A stretch of 64,000 bases of DNA from Microbacterium sp. AK031 (GCF_024807145.1 NZ_JANUCA010000001.1:372001-436000); one strand, 5' to 3'; shown: positions 9,153 to 18,662, counted from the first letter of the stretch. Program-made: numbers and translations. Notes: generated by a model not told the origin, from the sequence alone.

Positions 9153-9896
9153 TTACGCGCGCATGAGTTCGACGGCTGTATGGCTGTCACCATCGAATTG
9201 CAACTTGCCGTGTCGAAGCAGAACACCTCGATCACACAGGTTCGACACCATGTTCAGGTCATGGCTGACCACCACGAGAGTCTTTCCCTGCTCATGCAGT
9301 TGACGTACGCGAGCGATGCACTTCTTCTGAAAAGGTTCGTCGCCTACAGAGAGGATCTCATCGATGAGCAGTATGTCCATTTCGGTGTGGATCGCAACGG
9401 AGAACGCGAGGCGAAGGAACATGCCGGAGGAGTAGTGCTTGACCTCCGTGTCGATGAACTGTTCGATCTCGCTGAATGCGACGATTTCCTCATAGCGTGA
9501 CTCGGTCTCCTTCTTGCTCATGCCGAGAATCGCAGCGTTGAGAAAGATGTTCTCGCGTCCGGACAGGTCCGGATGGAATCCTGCCCCGACCTCGATAAGG
9601 CCGGCGACTCGTCCTCGGGTCCGCACACGGCCGCGGTCCGGAGTGAGCACGCCCGAGATGAGCTTCAGCATCGTTGACTTGCCAGAGCCGTTCATGCCGA
9701 GCAATGCTATGGACTCGCCTTCTTCGACTGCGAAGGAAACACCATCGAGCGCGTGGAAGTCGGTCGTGAGCGGCTTGCGTCGAAGCGCTGCAAGCGCCGT
9801 CTCCTTGATGGAGTGAGTATGCCGCAACTTGAAGTTCTTGTGCACATCGTCGATGACGATCCGTGGCGCTCGTGAGCCATCAGAGATCCTGGGCAA
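9153..9896 (-). CDS. Polysaccharide/polyol-phosphate ABC exporter, ATP-binding protein (first pair)
   Basis: A 247-residue ATPase of the TagH/RfbB/KpsT group that powers export of lipid-linked glycan. The Walker A is GMNGSGKST at about 67-75; the signature loop is YSSGM rather than LSGGQ, as usual in this subfamily; Walker B is ILLIDEIL. HPDLSGRENIF matches the conserved motif after the Q-loop. There is no C-terminal carbohydrate-binding domain. The start is a TTG: GGAGGG lies 5 nt upstream, it overlaps the permease gene by 17 nt, and no in-frame ATG or GTG precedes the core domain. It pairs with the permease just upstream. Confidence 0.9.
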   Translation of the reverse strand: MPRISDGSRAPRIVIDDVHKNFKLRHTHSIKETALAALRRKPLTTDFHALDGVSFAVEEGESIALLGMNGSGKSTMLKLISGVLTPDRGRVRTRGRVAGLIEVGAGFHPDLSGRENIFLNAAILGMSKKETESRYEEIVAFSEIEQFIDTEVKHYSSGMFLRLAFSVAIHTEMDILLIDEILSVGDEPFQKKCIARVRQLHEQGKTLVVVSHDLNMVSNLCDRGVLLRHGKLQFDGDSHTAVELMRA

Positions 9897-10767
9897 AACG
9901 ACCCTCCAGTCGGCGGAAAACGAGCTGGCCGATGACCAGCGCAAGAGCGGACGTGACCAACGCGATCGCTGCAAACAGCCACATGTCTGGGATGATCGTC
10001 GCGTCCTTGGGGTCGAGCGGCAGCCAGATCCCATAGTGAAAGAGCTCGACGGCTGCCGTTATCGGATTGAGCCGATACAGCACGAATAGCCAGTCAGGCA
10101 CTGCCTCCGCGACCTGGGTCCAGACGTACATCACGGGTGATGCCCATACGGCGACCATGACGATGATCTCGACAAAGCTCTGCGCGTCGCGGAAGGTCAC
10201 GTTGACTGCGCCGAAGAGCAGCCCGAGGCCGCTGGCGAGCACGGCGACGATGACCAGGGCGAGGACGATCGCAGCGATCGAGAGCAGGTTCGGTGCCCAA
10301 CCGAAAAAGAGGGAGATCGCGATCACGACGATGATCTGCGGAACGGCATTGACTGCGGCGATGAGCATGCTTCCGACGGGGAACATCTCGCGTGGAAGAT
10401 AGATCTTCTTGATGAGAGCGGCGTTGTCGACCAGCGAACGCGTGCCGTTGGAGAAGGCCTCATTGAAGAACGTCACGACGGTGATGCCAGAGAGCAGATA
10501 GAGCGGGAAGTAATCGACACGCCCGTTCATGCCTAGGAACACACCGATTGCGACGAAGAATACGACGAACTGCACTAACGGCTTGACGTACGACCACAGC
10601 CATCCGAAGATCGAGCCGCGATAGCGGATCTGCACTTCTTTGCGAACAATGAGCGCGAGCAGGTATCGCTGGCGAAAGACCTCCAGAAGACCATTGTTAG
10701 CGCCGGGAACCGCTAGTCCCAGGTCATCGTCTGTGCGAGATTTGTGCACAGCATCGCCACCCTTCAT
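9880..10767 (-). CDS. Polysaccharide/polyol-phosphate ABC exporter, permease (first pair)
   Basis: A 295-residue ABC-2 type permease of the TagG/RfbA/KpsM group with six predicted helices. The amphipathic RYLLALIVRKEVQIRYRGS precedes the first membrane span, and LWSYVKPLVQFVVFF is the typical family start. The helices are followed by RLNPITAAVELFHYG, a strong family signature before the last span. With the overlapping ATPase it forms the exporter. It is divergent from a large GT4 gene. A GTG at residue 7 (VHKSRTD) is a possible alternative start. Substrate is inferred only from context. Confidence 0.92.
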   Translation of the reverse strand: MKGGDAVHKSRTDDDLGLAVPGANNGLLEVFRQRYLLALIVRKEVQIRYRGSIFGWLWSYVKPLVQFVVFFVAIGVFLGMNGRVDYFPLYLLSGITVVTFFNEAFSNGTRSLVDNAALIKKIYLPREMFPVGSMLIAAVNAVPQIIVVIAISLFFGWAPNLLSIAAIVLALVIVAVLASGLGLLFGAVNVTFRDAQSFVEIIVMVAVWASPVMYVWTQVAEAVPDWLFVLYRLNPITAAVELFHYGIWLPLDPKDATIIPDMWLFAAIALVTSALALVIGQLVFRRLEGRFAQDL

Positions 10768-10935
10768 CCACGCTCGGTCAGTTCGAGCGCCTCAGCAATC
10801 ATACGAGGTCGACGCTGGGGCATCGATGAGACGTGGCGGTTGGCCGTAGAGCCATGGACAACTCGGATCCCAGCTTTTCCTGAAGGTCCGCTGGTAGGCT
10901 CCCCTAGGTTTACGCGCGTCCATCTCGTCTGAAAG

Positions 10936-10941
10936 CACAAT
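10936..10941 (+). promoter_or_regulatory. -10 box of leaderless GT4 transcript
   Basis: CACAAT ends 6 nt before the GTG start of the 560-residue GT4 gene. The same hexamer at the same distance occurs before the genes starting at 2352 and 24991. Confidence 0.5.
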
Positions 10942-10947
10942 GCATCG

Positions 10948-12630
10948 GTGACACTCCACGAAGTACTTGATCAACCTGCGCTGTTCCGATTCGTGAACCC
11001 GCGCACTGCGCATGATCTTTCGCCTCGCGAGCGCAAGCTGCTGGTCGGCGCACTCAACTTTCACGCCCTCATGGCACCGGGGCGCACTTTGACCGTTCAT
11101 CTGTACGACAGCGATGAGGAGTCAACGCCGCACACCACAGACGACGCCACATTCGACGGACTCTCGCGCGACTTCCGCCGCCGCATCGCGTCATTTCGGC
11201 TGGAGAGCCTTGTCTCACCAGAGGCGCGCCCGTCGGCGGCGGCGGAGGCCACGGCAGAGGCGCTCGTGGGGAGCGACACCCGTCACCTGATCATCACGCC
11301 CGACAAAGTCCTGTCCCAGGATCCTTACCGCCCACCGAGATCAGACCTCATCGGGCGCGTCGCGCGTCGGGTGAAGTCTGCGGCGCCGCTCATCTACGAC
11401 GATTTGCGCGATCTCGTACTTCTGCGTCATCGGCGTCGTATATCCACAGCGGCACCGCGGCGCCGGTACGAGGAAGAGTTCCAGGCGGGGGGACTGCACG
11501 AAGACTCGACGATCGTTCCAGCGATGCCGGCCGAGAAGGGTGCGCCTAGAGCCGTGATCCTCGGCCTTCATTGGTTCGAGCTCGGAGGCGCGGAACTCTG
11601 GGCCTTCGAGTCGGTGCGTCTCGTTCGCGAGGCCGGATTCCTCCCGATCGTGCTCACGAACAAGGATTCACAGCATCCGTGGATTGCCCGGCCGGAACTC
11701 GAGGGTGCGCTTGTTATTCCGTTCTCCGAACCGACGGTGGAGTCGCAGACACCGGGGACCGAGCAAGTTCTCCGAGGAATCCTGCGCACCTTCGATGTGC
11801 GGGGAGTGGTCGTCCATCACAATCAGTGGTTGTACGATCGTCTGCATTGGGTCGCGCGTTCGCGCCCGAGCATCCCCATCATCGACAGCACGCACATCGT
11901 GGAGCATCGCGGCGGGGGATATCCGCTGAGTAGCGTGCGGGTCTCGGATGCGGTCAGCATTCATCACGTCATCTCGCCGAGTCTTGCTGAGTGGATGACC
12001 GAAATTCAGAAGATCCCGGCCGACCGTGTCGTAATGGCCCCGCTCGGAGGCCTCACGGTATCTGTCAAAGAAGCACGCTTCCGCTCTCGCGGTCATGAGC
12101 CATTCACCGTCGTCTTCATCGGCAGGCTTGTACGGCAGAAAGCGCCTGAGGTGTTCGTCGCCATGGCGCAGAAGCTCAAGCGGTCGGGTCGACCGATACG
12201 CTTCATCCTGCACGGCGACGGCGACCTCAACACGTGGTTCGACGATGTCATCGAGTCGGCAGGGCTCACCGCGGAGATCATACGTCGCACCTCGAAGACC
12301 CCTGTCGCCGAGACCCTTGATGAGGCACATTTGCTCGTCATCTCGTCGCACAACGAGGGACTTACGCTGACGACGCTCGAAGCGATCGCTCACGGGGTTC
12401 CCGTCATTTCAACGGATGTCGGAGCCCAGAGTGACATAGTGCCGCGCGAGGCTCTCGTGCCGCGATACGCCCACGCAGCCGCACGCGGACTCGCCGACAT
12501 CGTCGAGCGATACGCAGACGATGAAGCTGCGAGAGAGCGTCTGTGGCGGGTCGAGCGAAAGGCCGAGAAGAAGTTGCTGGCGAACCCATCTGCGAGTGCA
12601 TGGTTCGAGAAAGAGGTGGGCTCGTGGTGA
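10948..12630 (+). CDS. Large glycosyltransferase family 4 protein
   Basis: The 560-residue protein has about 190 N-terminal residues of unrecognised sequence before a GT-B glycosyltransferase. The N-terminal GT domain begins at VILGLHWFELGGAEL (about residue 200) and the C-terminal domain at FTVVFIGRLVRQKAPEVF (about 385). HNEGLTLTTLEAIAHGVPVI (about 470) is the nucleotide-sugar EX7E region, with acid residues spaced as in GT4. The GTG start is chosen because CACAAT ends 6 nt upstream. Its last codons overlap the next gene by 4 nt, starting a co-directional run of glycan genes (to about 19.8 kb). The long N-terminal extension is unusual for GT4 and might bind the acceptor or membrane (inference). 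Confidence 0.85.
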   Translation: MTLHEVLDQPALFRFVNPRTAHDLSPRERKLLVGALNFHALMAPGRTLTVHLYDSDEESTPHTTDDATFDGLSRDFRRRIASFRLESLVSPEARPSAAAEATAEALVGSDTRHLIITPDKVLSQDPYRPPRSDLIGRVARRVKSAAPLIYDDLRDLVLLRHRRRISTAAPRRRYEEEFQAGGLHEDSTIVPAMPAEKGAPRAVILGLHWFELGGAELWAFESVRLVREAGFLPIVLTNKDSQHPWIARPELEGALVIPFSEPTVESQTPGTEQVLRGILRTFDVRGVVVHHNQWLYDRLHWVARSRPSIPIIDSTHIVEHRGGGYPLSSVRVSDAVSIHHVISPSLAEWMTEIQKIPADRVVMAPLGGLTVSVKEARFRSRGHEPFTVVFIGRLVRQKAPEVFVAMAQKLKRSGRPIRFILHGDGDLNTWFDDVIESAGLTAEIIRRTSKTPVAETLDEAHLLVISSHNEGLTLTTLEAIAHGVPVISTDVGAQSDIVPREALVPRYAHAAARGLADIVERYADDEAARERLWRVERKAEKKLLANPSASAWFEKEVGSW

Positions 12631-13523
12631 GCGTTGCGGCGATCGTCGTCACATTCAACCGGCTGGAAAAGCTGAAGACAGTTATCGCGTCGATCGAGGC
12701 GCAGAGCCACCCTGTCGAGACTCTCTTCGTCATCGACAACGCGTCCACCGACGGCACTGCGGACTATCTCGCAGCGTTGACCTCGACGGTTCCGCTGAAA
12801 GTAGTCACGATGACGGAGAACTCCGGCGGGGCAGGTGGGTTCTCTGAGGGGATGCTGCGTGGTTATGCGTCCGGCGCGGACCACGTCTGGATCATGGATG
12901 ACGACTGCTATCCGAAGACGGACGCTCTTGCCACGTTGATCTCCGGCTTCGAAGGCGCGGTCGAGGAACTCGGCGCGGATGTGCCGTTCGCATGCTCGGT
13001 CGTCGAGTTCACCGACGGGAGTATCTGCGAGATGAACAACCCCGTCCCTACCTGGGACTGGGCGCGATTGCTGGTCAAGGGACAGAATAACGTCATGGTC
13101 ACGGCCTGTTCGTTCGTGTCCGTTCTGATTCCCCGTTGGGCCATCGCAGAGTACGGGCTTCCCTATGCGGAGTACTTCATCTGGTTCGACGACCGTGAAT
13201 ATACTCTGCGGCTGACGGAGCGTTGCCCTGGGGTTCAGGTGATGGACAGTCGCGTCGTGCACGACATGGGTGACAACCGTGGAGTCAACTTCGCGATGGT
13301 GGATCGTAAGAGCCTGTGGAAATTCTCGTACGGCGTGCGCAACGAGGCCTCTTGGCAATTGCACCACCGCGGCTTCCTGAACTTCTTGGAATTCGGAGCG
13401 CGCCTGTTCGTCAGCCTTCATCGTGGACGAGTGCCACTTGACCTCCGCGCGAGATTGCTAGCGAAGTGGTTGCGGGGAATTACCTTCAACCCGCTCGTTG
13501 CGCATGTCGACGCCGATGCCTGA
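12627..13523 (+). CDS. Glycosyltransferase family 2, GlfT-like
   Basis: A 298-residue GT-A enzyme. VAAIVVTFNRLEKLK opens the fold, MTENSGGAGGFSEGM is the box shared with galactofuranosyltransferases, the metal-binding acids are in WIMDDDCYPKTD (about residue 90), and WFDDREYTLRL resembles the WDDxE catalytic-base region. It resembles the product of the gene at 42624-43586, so galactofuranose or a similar sugar is plausible, but this is inference. GTG at 12627 overlaps the previous stop (GTGA) and has AGGTGG 7 nt upstream; the GTG one codon earlier is possible. Confidence 0.86.
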   Translation: MSVAAIVVTFNRLEKLKTVIASIEAQSHPVETLFVIDNASTDGTADYLAALTSTVPLKVVTMTENSGGAGGFSEGMLRGYASGADHVWIMDDDCYPKTDALATLISGFEGAVEELGADVPFACSVVEFTDGSICEMNNPVPTWDWARLLVKGQNNVMVTACSFVSVLIPRWAIAEYGLPYAEYFIWFDDREYTLRLTERCPGVQVMDSRVVHDMGDNRGVNFAMVDRKSLWKFSYGVRNEASWQLHHRGFLNFLEFGARLFVSLHRGRVPLDLRARLLAKWLRGITFNPLVAHVDADA

Positions 13524-13538
13524 CTCGGTGAGTCCTCG

Positions 13539-15506
13539 ATGATGGAGCTTCTCGGCGACTGGTTCGCGTTCCTTCCCACACTGCTGCTCACCGTGACGTT
13601 GCTCGGGTTGCCCGGTCTGGCGCTCGGACTCGCGTTGCGGTTGCGAGGCTGGTGGCTGGCGGCTGCCGCTGCACCTCTTTCGGTCTCTTTGATCACAGTT
13701 GCCTCGATCGTCGGGGGCTGGCTGTCCGTGCCGTGGACTGTGTTGCCCGTTCTAGGGCTCACACTCGTCGCCGTCGTTGCGGCAGTGGCGTGGCAGCGAT
13801 GGGTAGGCGTGCGCGCACCTCGAACCCGGCGGGGCCCCGTGGGCCCCTCGCGTCGGTGGGCTGCGGCGATCGGCGTCACGCTGCCTGGGTTGGTGATCGG
13901 GTTCATCCTCGCGCGCGGGATGGGGGAACCGACACGGATTGCCCAACGCTACGACAATTTCTTTCACCTGAACGCGATTCAGTACGTGCTCGACACGGGG
14001 AACGCTTCACCGTTCTGGGTCGGATCGATGACGGCACCGGGCAATCTGCTCTTCTATCCGTCCGGGTGGCACGCAGTCGGTTCGCTCATCGCGCAGCTCG
14101 CGGGCACCGGTGTGCCGGCAGCCAGCAATGCACTGGTGCTCGTCGTCGCAGCGCTCGTGTGGCCGCTGAGCCTCATCGTCCTGGCCCGTACATTGTTCGG
14201 TGCCAGTGCGGTCATCACGGTAGTAGCGGGAGTGCTTTCGGCTGCTACTCCGGCGTTCCCGTATCTCCCGCTGCACTACGGAACTCTGTACCCGCTCTTC
14301 CTCGGGCTTGCACTTGTTCCGGTCGGTATCGCGGCGATGATCAGGGCATCGCGACCGCATCGCTGCCCACGGCGACATGATCTCGTGCTCCTGCTGGTGC
14401 TGCTCGTCCCAGGGATCTCGGTAGCGCATCCAGGTGCATTGCTCGGGATGCTGGCACTCAGCGTTCCTGCTGTCGTCATGTTGGGGTGGTGGCTGTGGCG
14501 CGCCTTTCCCGCACGTCGCACGCGAATCAGTGTCGTCGCAGGCGCCGCGTTCCTGCTCGCACTTGGTGTCTTGACACTCAGGTTCCTGCGACCGCCGGCC
14601 ACAGAGATCTATTGGCCGGTCTCGGGAAGTCTTGCAAATGCGATCGGCGAGGTCGTATCGGCCGCAGTTTTCAACTATCCGGTCGCTGCAATGCTCGCGG
14701 TTCTCGGTCTGATCGGCGTGGTCGCCGCCATACGACACCCGAGCTACGGTCGGAGTGTCGCGCTCGGTATGGGAATCGTAGGCGCGGCGCTGTACATCGT
14801 GGTCGCTGGGTCTCCGGTTGAGATACTGCGGACTTGGCTGTCCGGTCCCTGGTACAACAACCCGCCACGGCTGGCCAGTATTTGGGCGATTGCAGCCTTG
14901 CCATTGGCAGCGAGCGGCGCTACTGTTCTCGCGCGATGGATACGTCGTCGCTCGAAGACGATGCGGTTCGGCATGTCGAGATTCCAGGGCGCGCCGGCAC
15001 TCGGCGCACTCGGCGTAGTCCTCCTGCTGCTGACTCAGGGTGCTGCAGTTCGTCAGGCGGCGGCCGATATCGAGTACGTATACGGGCCGAATGGAGAAGT
15101 GGATGGTCCCATCCTCTCGGTCGGGGAGTACGACCTGCTCTTGGAACTGGATGAGCATACTCCGAAGGATGCTGTCATCGCGGGCGATCCTTGGACAGGA
15201 ACCTCCTTCGCCTATGCGCTGAGCGGACGACGAGTGTTGATGCCGCACCTCCTCATGGACGAGACCTCCGCTGCTGAGAGGATCAACACCGGCTTCGCGA
15301 CCGACGCTGACGATCCGTCTCTCTGTGAGGCGCTGGAGGAGACCGGCGTCACTTACATCCTCGACTTCGCCGGCGGGCCGTTCATGGACAATCAGGGCGG
15401 ATTTGAAGGCGTCGAGAAGCTATCGAGGTCGCCGTACGTGCGGCTCGTGGCAGAGGAGGCCGGGGCGCGACTGTACGAAGTGATTGCTTGTGGATTGGTG
15501 AGATGA
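13539..15506 (+). CDS. DUF6541-like polytopic membrane protein
   Basis: A 655-residue protein with about 12-14 hydrophobic helices and a soluble C-terminal part of about 150 residues. The layout is that of GT-C type polyprenyl-phosphate-dependent transferases. The charged stretch with RYDNFFHLNAIQYVL lies in the first large extracytoplasmic loop (about residues 125-150), where GT-C enzymes carry catalytic acids; I see an RxDN-like acidic motif there. The C-terminal part (LLLELDEHTPKDAVIAGDP) is soluble and probably outside the cell. I assign it to DUF6541 from memory of that architecture. A Shine-Dalgarno-like GGTGAG lies 6 nt before the first of two ATG codons. It probably adds sugars to a lipid-linked glycan outside the membrane (inference). 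Confidence 0.72.
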   Translation: MMELLGDWFAFLPTLLLTVTLLGLPGLALGLALRLRGWWLAAAAAPLSVSLITVASIVGGWLSVPWTVLPVLGLTLVAVVAAVAWQRWVGVRAPRTRRGPVGPSRRWAAAIGVTLPGLVIGFILARGMGEPTRIAQRYDNFFHLNAIQYVLDTGNASPFWVGSMTAPGNLLFYPSGWHAVGSLIAQLAGTGVPAASNALVLVVAALVWPLSLIVLARTLFGASAVITVVAGVLSAATPAFPYLPLHYGTLYPLFLGLALVPVGIAAMIRASRPHRCPRRHDLVLLLVLLVPGISVAHPGALLGMLALSVPAVVMLGWWLWRAFPARRTRISVVAGAAFLLALGVLTLRFLRPPATEIYWPVSGSLANAIGEVVSAAVFNYPVAAMLAVLGLIGVVAAIRHPSYGRSVALGMGIVGAALYIVVAGSPVEILRTWLSGPWYNNPPRLASIWAIAALPLAASGATVLARWIRRRSKTMRFGMSRFQGAPALGALGVVLLLLTQGAAVRQAAADIEYVYGPNGEVDGPILSVGEYDLLLELDEHTPKDAVIAGDPWTGTSFAYALSGRRVLMPHLLMDETSAAERINTGFATDADDPSLCEALEETGVTYILDFAGGPFMDNQGGFEGVEKLSRSPYVRLVAEEAGARLYEVIACGLVR

Positions 15507-16393
15507 CACACGAAATATTCGTCCCGTTCTGGGGGGATCCGGAACTGCTCTACGAGACAGTCGCCTCGGTCCTTGCACAATCCGATCCGGAATGGCGGAT
15601 GATCGTCATCGACGACTGCTATCCGGATGAAAACGTTCCGGCTTACTTCGCCGCTCTGGACGACCCGCGAGTGACTTATGTGCGGAACGAGGTGAACCTC
15701 GGTATCACCGAGAACTATCGGGAGGCCATCCGCCGGGCGTCGAGCCCGTACATCACGATCCTCGGGTGCGACGACCTCATGCATCCCGAGTATCTGCGTG
15801 TGATCAAGCGCGCGATGGTGCGCATCCCCGACGCCGACGTCATCCAGCCCGGTGTCGTGGTGATCGACGAGCACGGCGTCGAGGGCCTTCCACTCGTCGA
15901 CCACGTCAAACAGCGATTGCTCGCCCCGAAGCCGGTGGACGGCATCGCTGTCCTGCGCGGATCTGAAATGGCGACGAGCCTCATCCGCGGCGACTGGCTG
16001 TACTGGCCTTCGCTGACGTTCCGCACCGAGACGCTGAAGCGCATCGACTTCCGCGACGGTCTGCCGATCATCCAGGACCTCGCGCTGCTCATGGACGTCG
16101 CGTTCGACGATGGGTCGCTCGTGTTCGTCCCCGATGTCGTCTTCTCGTACCGGCGCCACGGATCGAGCGCATCGCAGAAGACGCTGCTGGATGGCCGACG
16201 CTTCGCTGACGAGCGCACGTACTACCGACAGGCCGTCGCACTTGCGAAGGCCAAGGGCTGGTCGCGGACGGCGCGGACCGCGCGGATGCGCACGATGTCG
16301 CGACTGCACGCTGTGACGGAACTGCCGGGTGTCCTCAGGCACGGAAATCGCGCTGGACTACAATCGACTCTGGCGCACATCTTCGCTCTCTGA
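15503..16393 (+). CDS. Glycosyltransferase family 2 protein
   Basis: The 296-residue GT-A protein starts THEIFVPFWGDPELL, followed by ETVASVLAQSDPEWRMIVIDD and NLGITENYREAI. LGCDDLMHPEYL supplies the DxD-type metal site (about residue 95), and VVFSYRRHGSSAS is the C-terminal conserved YRxHxxS box. It should use an NDP-sugar at the cytoplasmic membrane face. The ATG overlaps the stop of the DUF6541 gene (ATGA), so the two are translationally coupled. A TACAAT inside its last codons (16359-16364) could be the -10 box for the epimerase gene that follows. Confidence 0.87.
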   Translation: MTHEIFVPFWGDPELLYETVASVLAQSDPEWRMIVIDDCYPDENVPAYFAALDDPRVTYVRNEVNLGITENYREAIRRASSPYITILGCDDLMHPEYLRVIKRAMVRIPDADVIQPGVVVIDEHGVEGLPLVDHVKQRLLAPKPVDGIAVLRGSEMATSLIRGDWLYWPSLTFRTETLKRIDFRDGLPIIQDLALLMDVAFDDGSLVFVPDVVFSYRRHGSSASQKTLLDGRRFADERTYYRQAVALAKAKGWSRTARTARMRTMSRLHAVTELPGVLRHGNRAGLQSTLAHIFAL

Positions 16394-16446
16394 GCGGCGC
16401 GCCCGGCGCGAACGTCGCGTCGAGCTGGAGTTCTGGAGGCGTTCGC

Positions 16447-17583
16447 ATGGTCGAACACGTGCTGATCACAGGGGGTGCGGGCTTCATCGGCTCGCGACTC
16501 GCTGCTCGTTTCGCTGCGGACGGACACATTGTCACCGTTCTCGATTCGCTCATTCCCCAAGTTCACGGTCACGATCCGGCCAATACTTCCCCCCTGCTTC
16601 GCTCGCTCGAAGGCGTCGCGACGGTTATCGAGGGCAGCGTCACCTCAACCGACGATCTTCGTCGCGCACTCGAGGGCGCCACGATCGTGATCCATCTCGC
16701 GGCGGAGACCGGTACGGGCCAGTCCATGTACGAGATCGACCGGTATGTCGAGGCCAATGTGGGCGGTACCGCCAAGCTGCTCGACCTGCTGGCGAACGAT
16801 GACAATGACGTGCGCCGCGTTGTGATCGCCTCGTCGAGGTCGATCTATGGGGAAGGCGCGTACCGTACTGAAGATGCGCGTACCGTGTATCCGGCGCATC
16901 GCGCAAACGCCGATATGGCTGCGGGCGATTTCGAGGTCCATGTGCCTGGCGAGCAGGAACTGACTCTCATCCCGACCGACGAGACCGCAAAGCTTCACCC
17001 ATCAAGCGTGTATGGGATCACGAAGCAGATGCAGGAGTCACTCGTGATGACGGTGCTGCCGACATTGGGCAGAGAAGCCGTTTCCGTGCGGTATCAGAAT
17101 GTTTACGGGCCCGGCCAGTCTTTGAAGAATCCGTACACCGGAATTCTTTCGATCTTCTCGACCCTGATTCGTCAGGGCAAGGAGATCAACGTGTTCGAGG
17201 ATGGACTCGAGAGCCGTGACTTCGTCTACATAGATGATGTTGTCGAAGCCACATTCCTGGCCTCGATTCTGCCGGCGGCAGCGGGAGGGATATTCAATGT
17301 GGGCTCAGGGGTCGCGACGACGGTGCTCGATGTCGTGGCGGCCTTGCAGGACGCCTACGGCATCGAGGTTCCGGTAAGGGTCTCCGGCCAGTACAGGCTC
17401 GGCGATATTCGACATAACGTCGCCGACACGACCAAACTCCGTGAGGTACTGGGGTTCGTGCCTGCGATGCGTTTCACAGATGGGGTCAAGCGGTTCGCCG
17501 AATGGGTGCTGACCGAGCCGATCGAAGGCGATGAATACGAGAAGTCTCTGCGTGAGATGGCGGAGCGGAAGCTGCTTAAGTGA
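16447..17583 (+). CDS. NAD-dependent epimerase/dehydratase, WbiB-like (dTDP-L-rhamnose 4-epimerase candidate)
   Basis: An extended short-chain dehydrogenase of 378 residues. [11 protein letters not shown] near residue 9 binds NAD; SRSIYGEGAYRTED and the YGITK catalytic Tyr-xxx-Lys near 190 complete the active site; RYQNVYGPGQSLKNPYTGI binds the nucleotide sugar. The insertion between the SRSIYGEGAY strand and the YxxxK helix, and that motif itself, recall dTDP-L-rhamnose 4-epimerases of the WbiB type, which make dTDP-6-deoxy-L-talose. rml genes lie about 8 kb away and could supply the substrate. UDP-glucose 4-epimerase activity is the alternative. GGAGG sits 7 nt before the ATG. It overlaps the next gene by 4 nt. 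Confidence 0.8.
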   Translation: MVEHVLITGGAGFIGSRLAARFAADGHIVTVLDSLIPQVHGHDPANTSPLLRSLEGVATVIEGSVTSTDDLRRALEGATIVIHLAAETGTGQSMYEIDRYVEANVGGTAKLLDLLANDDNDVRRVVIASSRSIYGEGAYRTEDARTVYPAHRANADMAAGDFEVHVPGEQELTLIPTDETAKLHPSSVYGITKQMQESLVMTVLPTLGREAVSVRYQNVYGPGQSLKNPYTGILSIFSTLIRQGKEINVFEDGLESRDFVYIDDVVEATFLASILPAAAGGIFNVGSGVATTVLDVVAALQDAYGIEVPVRVSGQYRLGDIRHNVADTTKLREVLGFVPAMRFTDGVKRFAEWVLTEPIEGDEYEKSLREMAERKLLK

Positions 17584-18662
17584 GGCTCGCCGCCGCGATC
17601 CAAGGTGAGCCATTCCCGTACCGCGAGAACAGCCTCAATCTGTTCAGACTCGTCCTGGCCGGGATAGTGCTGTTGGCCCATTCGTTCTACACGACCGGGA
17701 ACGGGGAGGGCCCGCATGTGCGGGGCGAGAACCTTGGTGGATGGGCAGTCGCTGGATTCTTTGTGATCAGTGGATTCCTGATCACACGCTCACGCTTGCG
17801 CACTCAGGCGGGTGACTACCTTCTGCATCGGGTAGTGCGTATTTTCCCCGCATTCCTGGTTTGCCTGATCGTCACTGCCTTCGTCTTCGGACCCATCGCG
17901 GCGCTGCTCGAGCACGGGACTCTCTCTGGGTATGCGACGAGCGCGGTCACGCCTCTTCAGTTCGTGTGGAGCAATATCACGCTCTATATGAATGAGTACA
18001 CGATCGGCTCGACTCTGTCCGATGTGCCATATCCCGGAGTGTGGAACGGGTCGTTGTGGACGCTGTTCTACGAGTTCCTCTGCTACATCGTCGTCTGGGT
18101 ATTGGGCAGCTTGGCGTGGTTCCGACGAAACGAGATCCTCGCATTGATTGCATTCGTGATCGTGACCGTCGCGCACGCGTTGAGCTCAGTCGTCGTCGCT
18201 GCGGGGCTGGACGGGAGCTTTCTCCTGTTCCTGAAGCTCGCACCGTTCTTCCTCGGGGGAGCGGTAGCCTACTACTTCATCGAGCGTCACGGGATCAAAA
18301 CGGTTCTGGGCATTTCGTCTTTGATTGTCGCGCTGCTCATGATCCTGGTGCTGCCAGGGTGGGGTGGACAGGTGTCATCGCCCTTCCTCGCATACGGACT
18401 GCTCTGGTTATCCAGCGTGGTCCGCCAGCCGAGTTGGATTGCCACTAACGATGTGAGTTACGGGTTCTATATCTACGCATGGCCGGTTCAGCAGCTTTTG
18501 GCCCTCGTCGGCGTCGGAGTCGGCGCTGGCGTCCTCGGGCTGATCGTCTACGACCTCGTGGCGATCCTCATCACGTTTTCCCTCGCGTGGGTGAGCTGGG
18601 TCGTCATCGAGCGACCTGCCATGGCGCGGATCCGTCGGCATCGTCCGGCGTTAGTCCGCTGA
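17580..18662 (+). CDS. Acyltransferase 3 family membrane protein
   Basis: A 360-residue AT3 (OafA/NodX-type) protein with about ten transmembrane helices. It uses acyl-CoA or a similar donor to acylate sugars during or after export. RLVLAGIVLLAHSFY carries the conserved histidine of helix 1 (about residue 38), GWAVAGFFVISGFLIT follows, and RRVVRIFPAF-like LHRVVRIFPAFLV is the helix 3 arginine box. NGSLWTLFYEFLCY matches the SLW.L..E motif, and VSYGFYIYAWPVQQ the C-terminal helix. No SGNH domain is attached, unlike the two at 28.4-32.6 kb. The GTG start overlaps the epimerase stop (GTGA). Confidence 0.92.
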   Translation: MRLAAAIQGEPFPYRENSLNLFRLVLAGIVLLAHSFYTTGNGEGPHVRGENLGGWAVAGFFVISGFLITRSRLRTQAGDYLLHRVVRIFPAFLVCLIVTAFVFGPIAALLEHGTLSGYATSAVTPLQFVWSNITLYMNEYTIGSTLSDVPYPGVWNGSLWTLFYEFLCYIVVWVLGSLAWFRRNEILALIAFVIVTVAHALSSVVVAAGLDGSFLLFLKLAPFFLGGAVAYYFIERHGIKTVLGISSLIVALLMILVLPGWGGQVSSPFLAYGLLWLSSVVRQPSWIATNDVSYGFYIYAWPVQQLLALVGVGVGAGVLGLIVYDLVAILITFSLAWVSWVVIERPAMARIRRHRPALVR

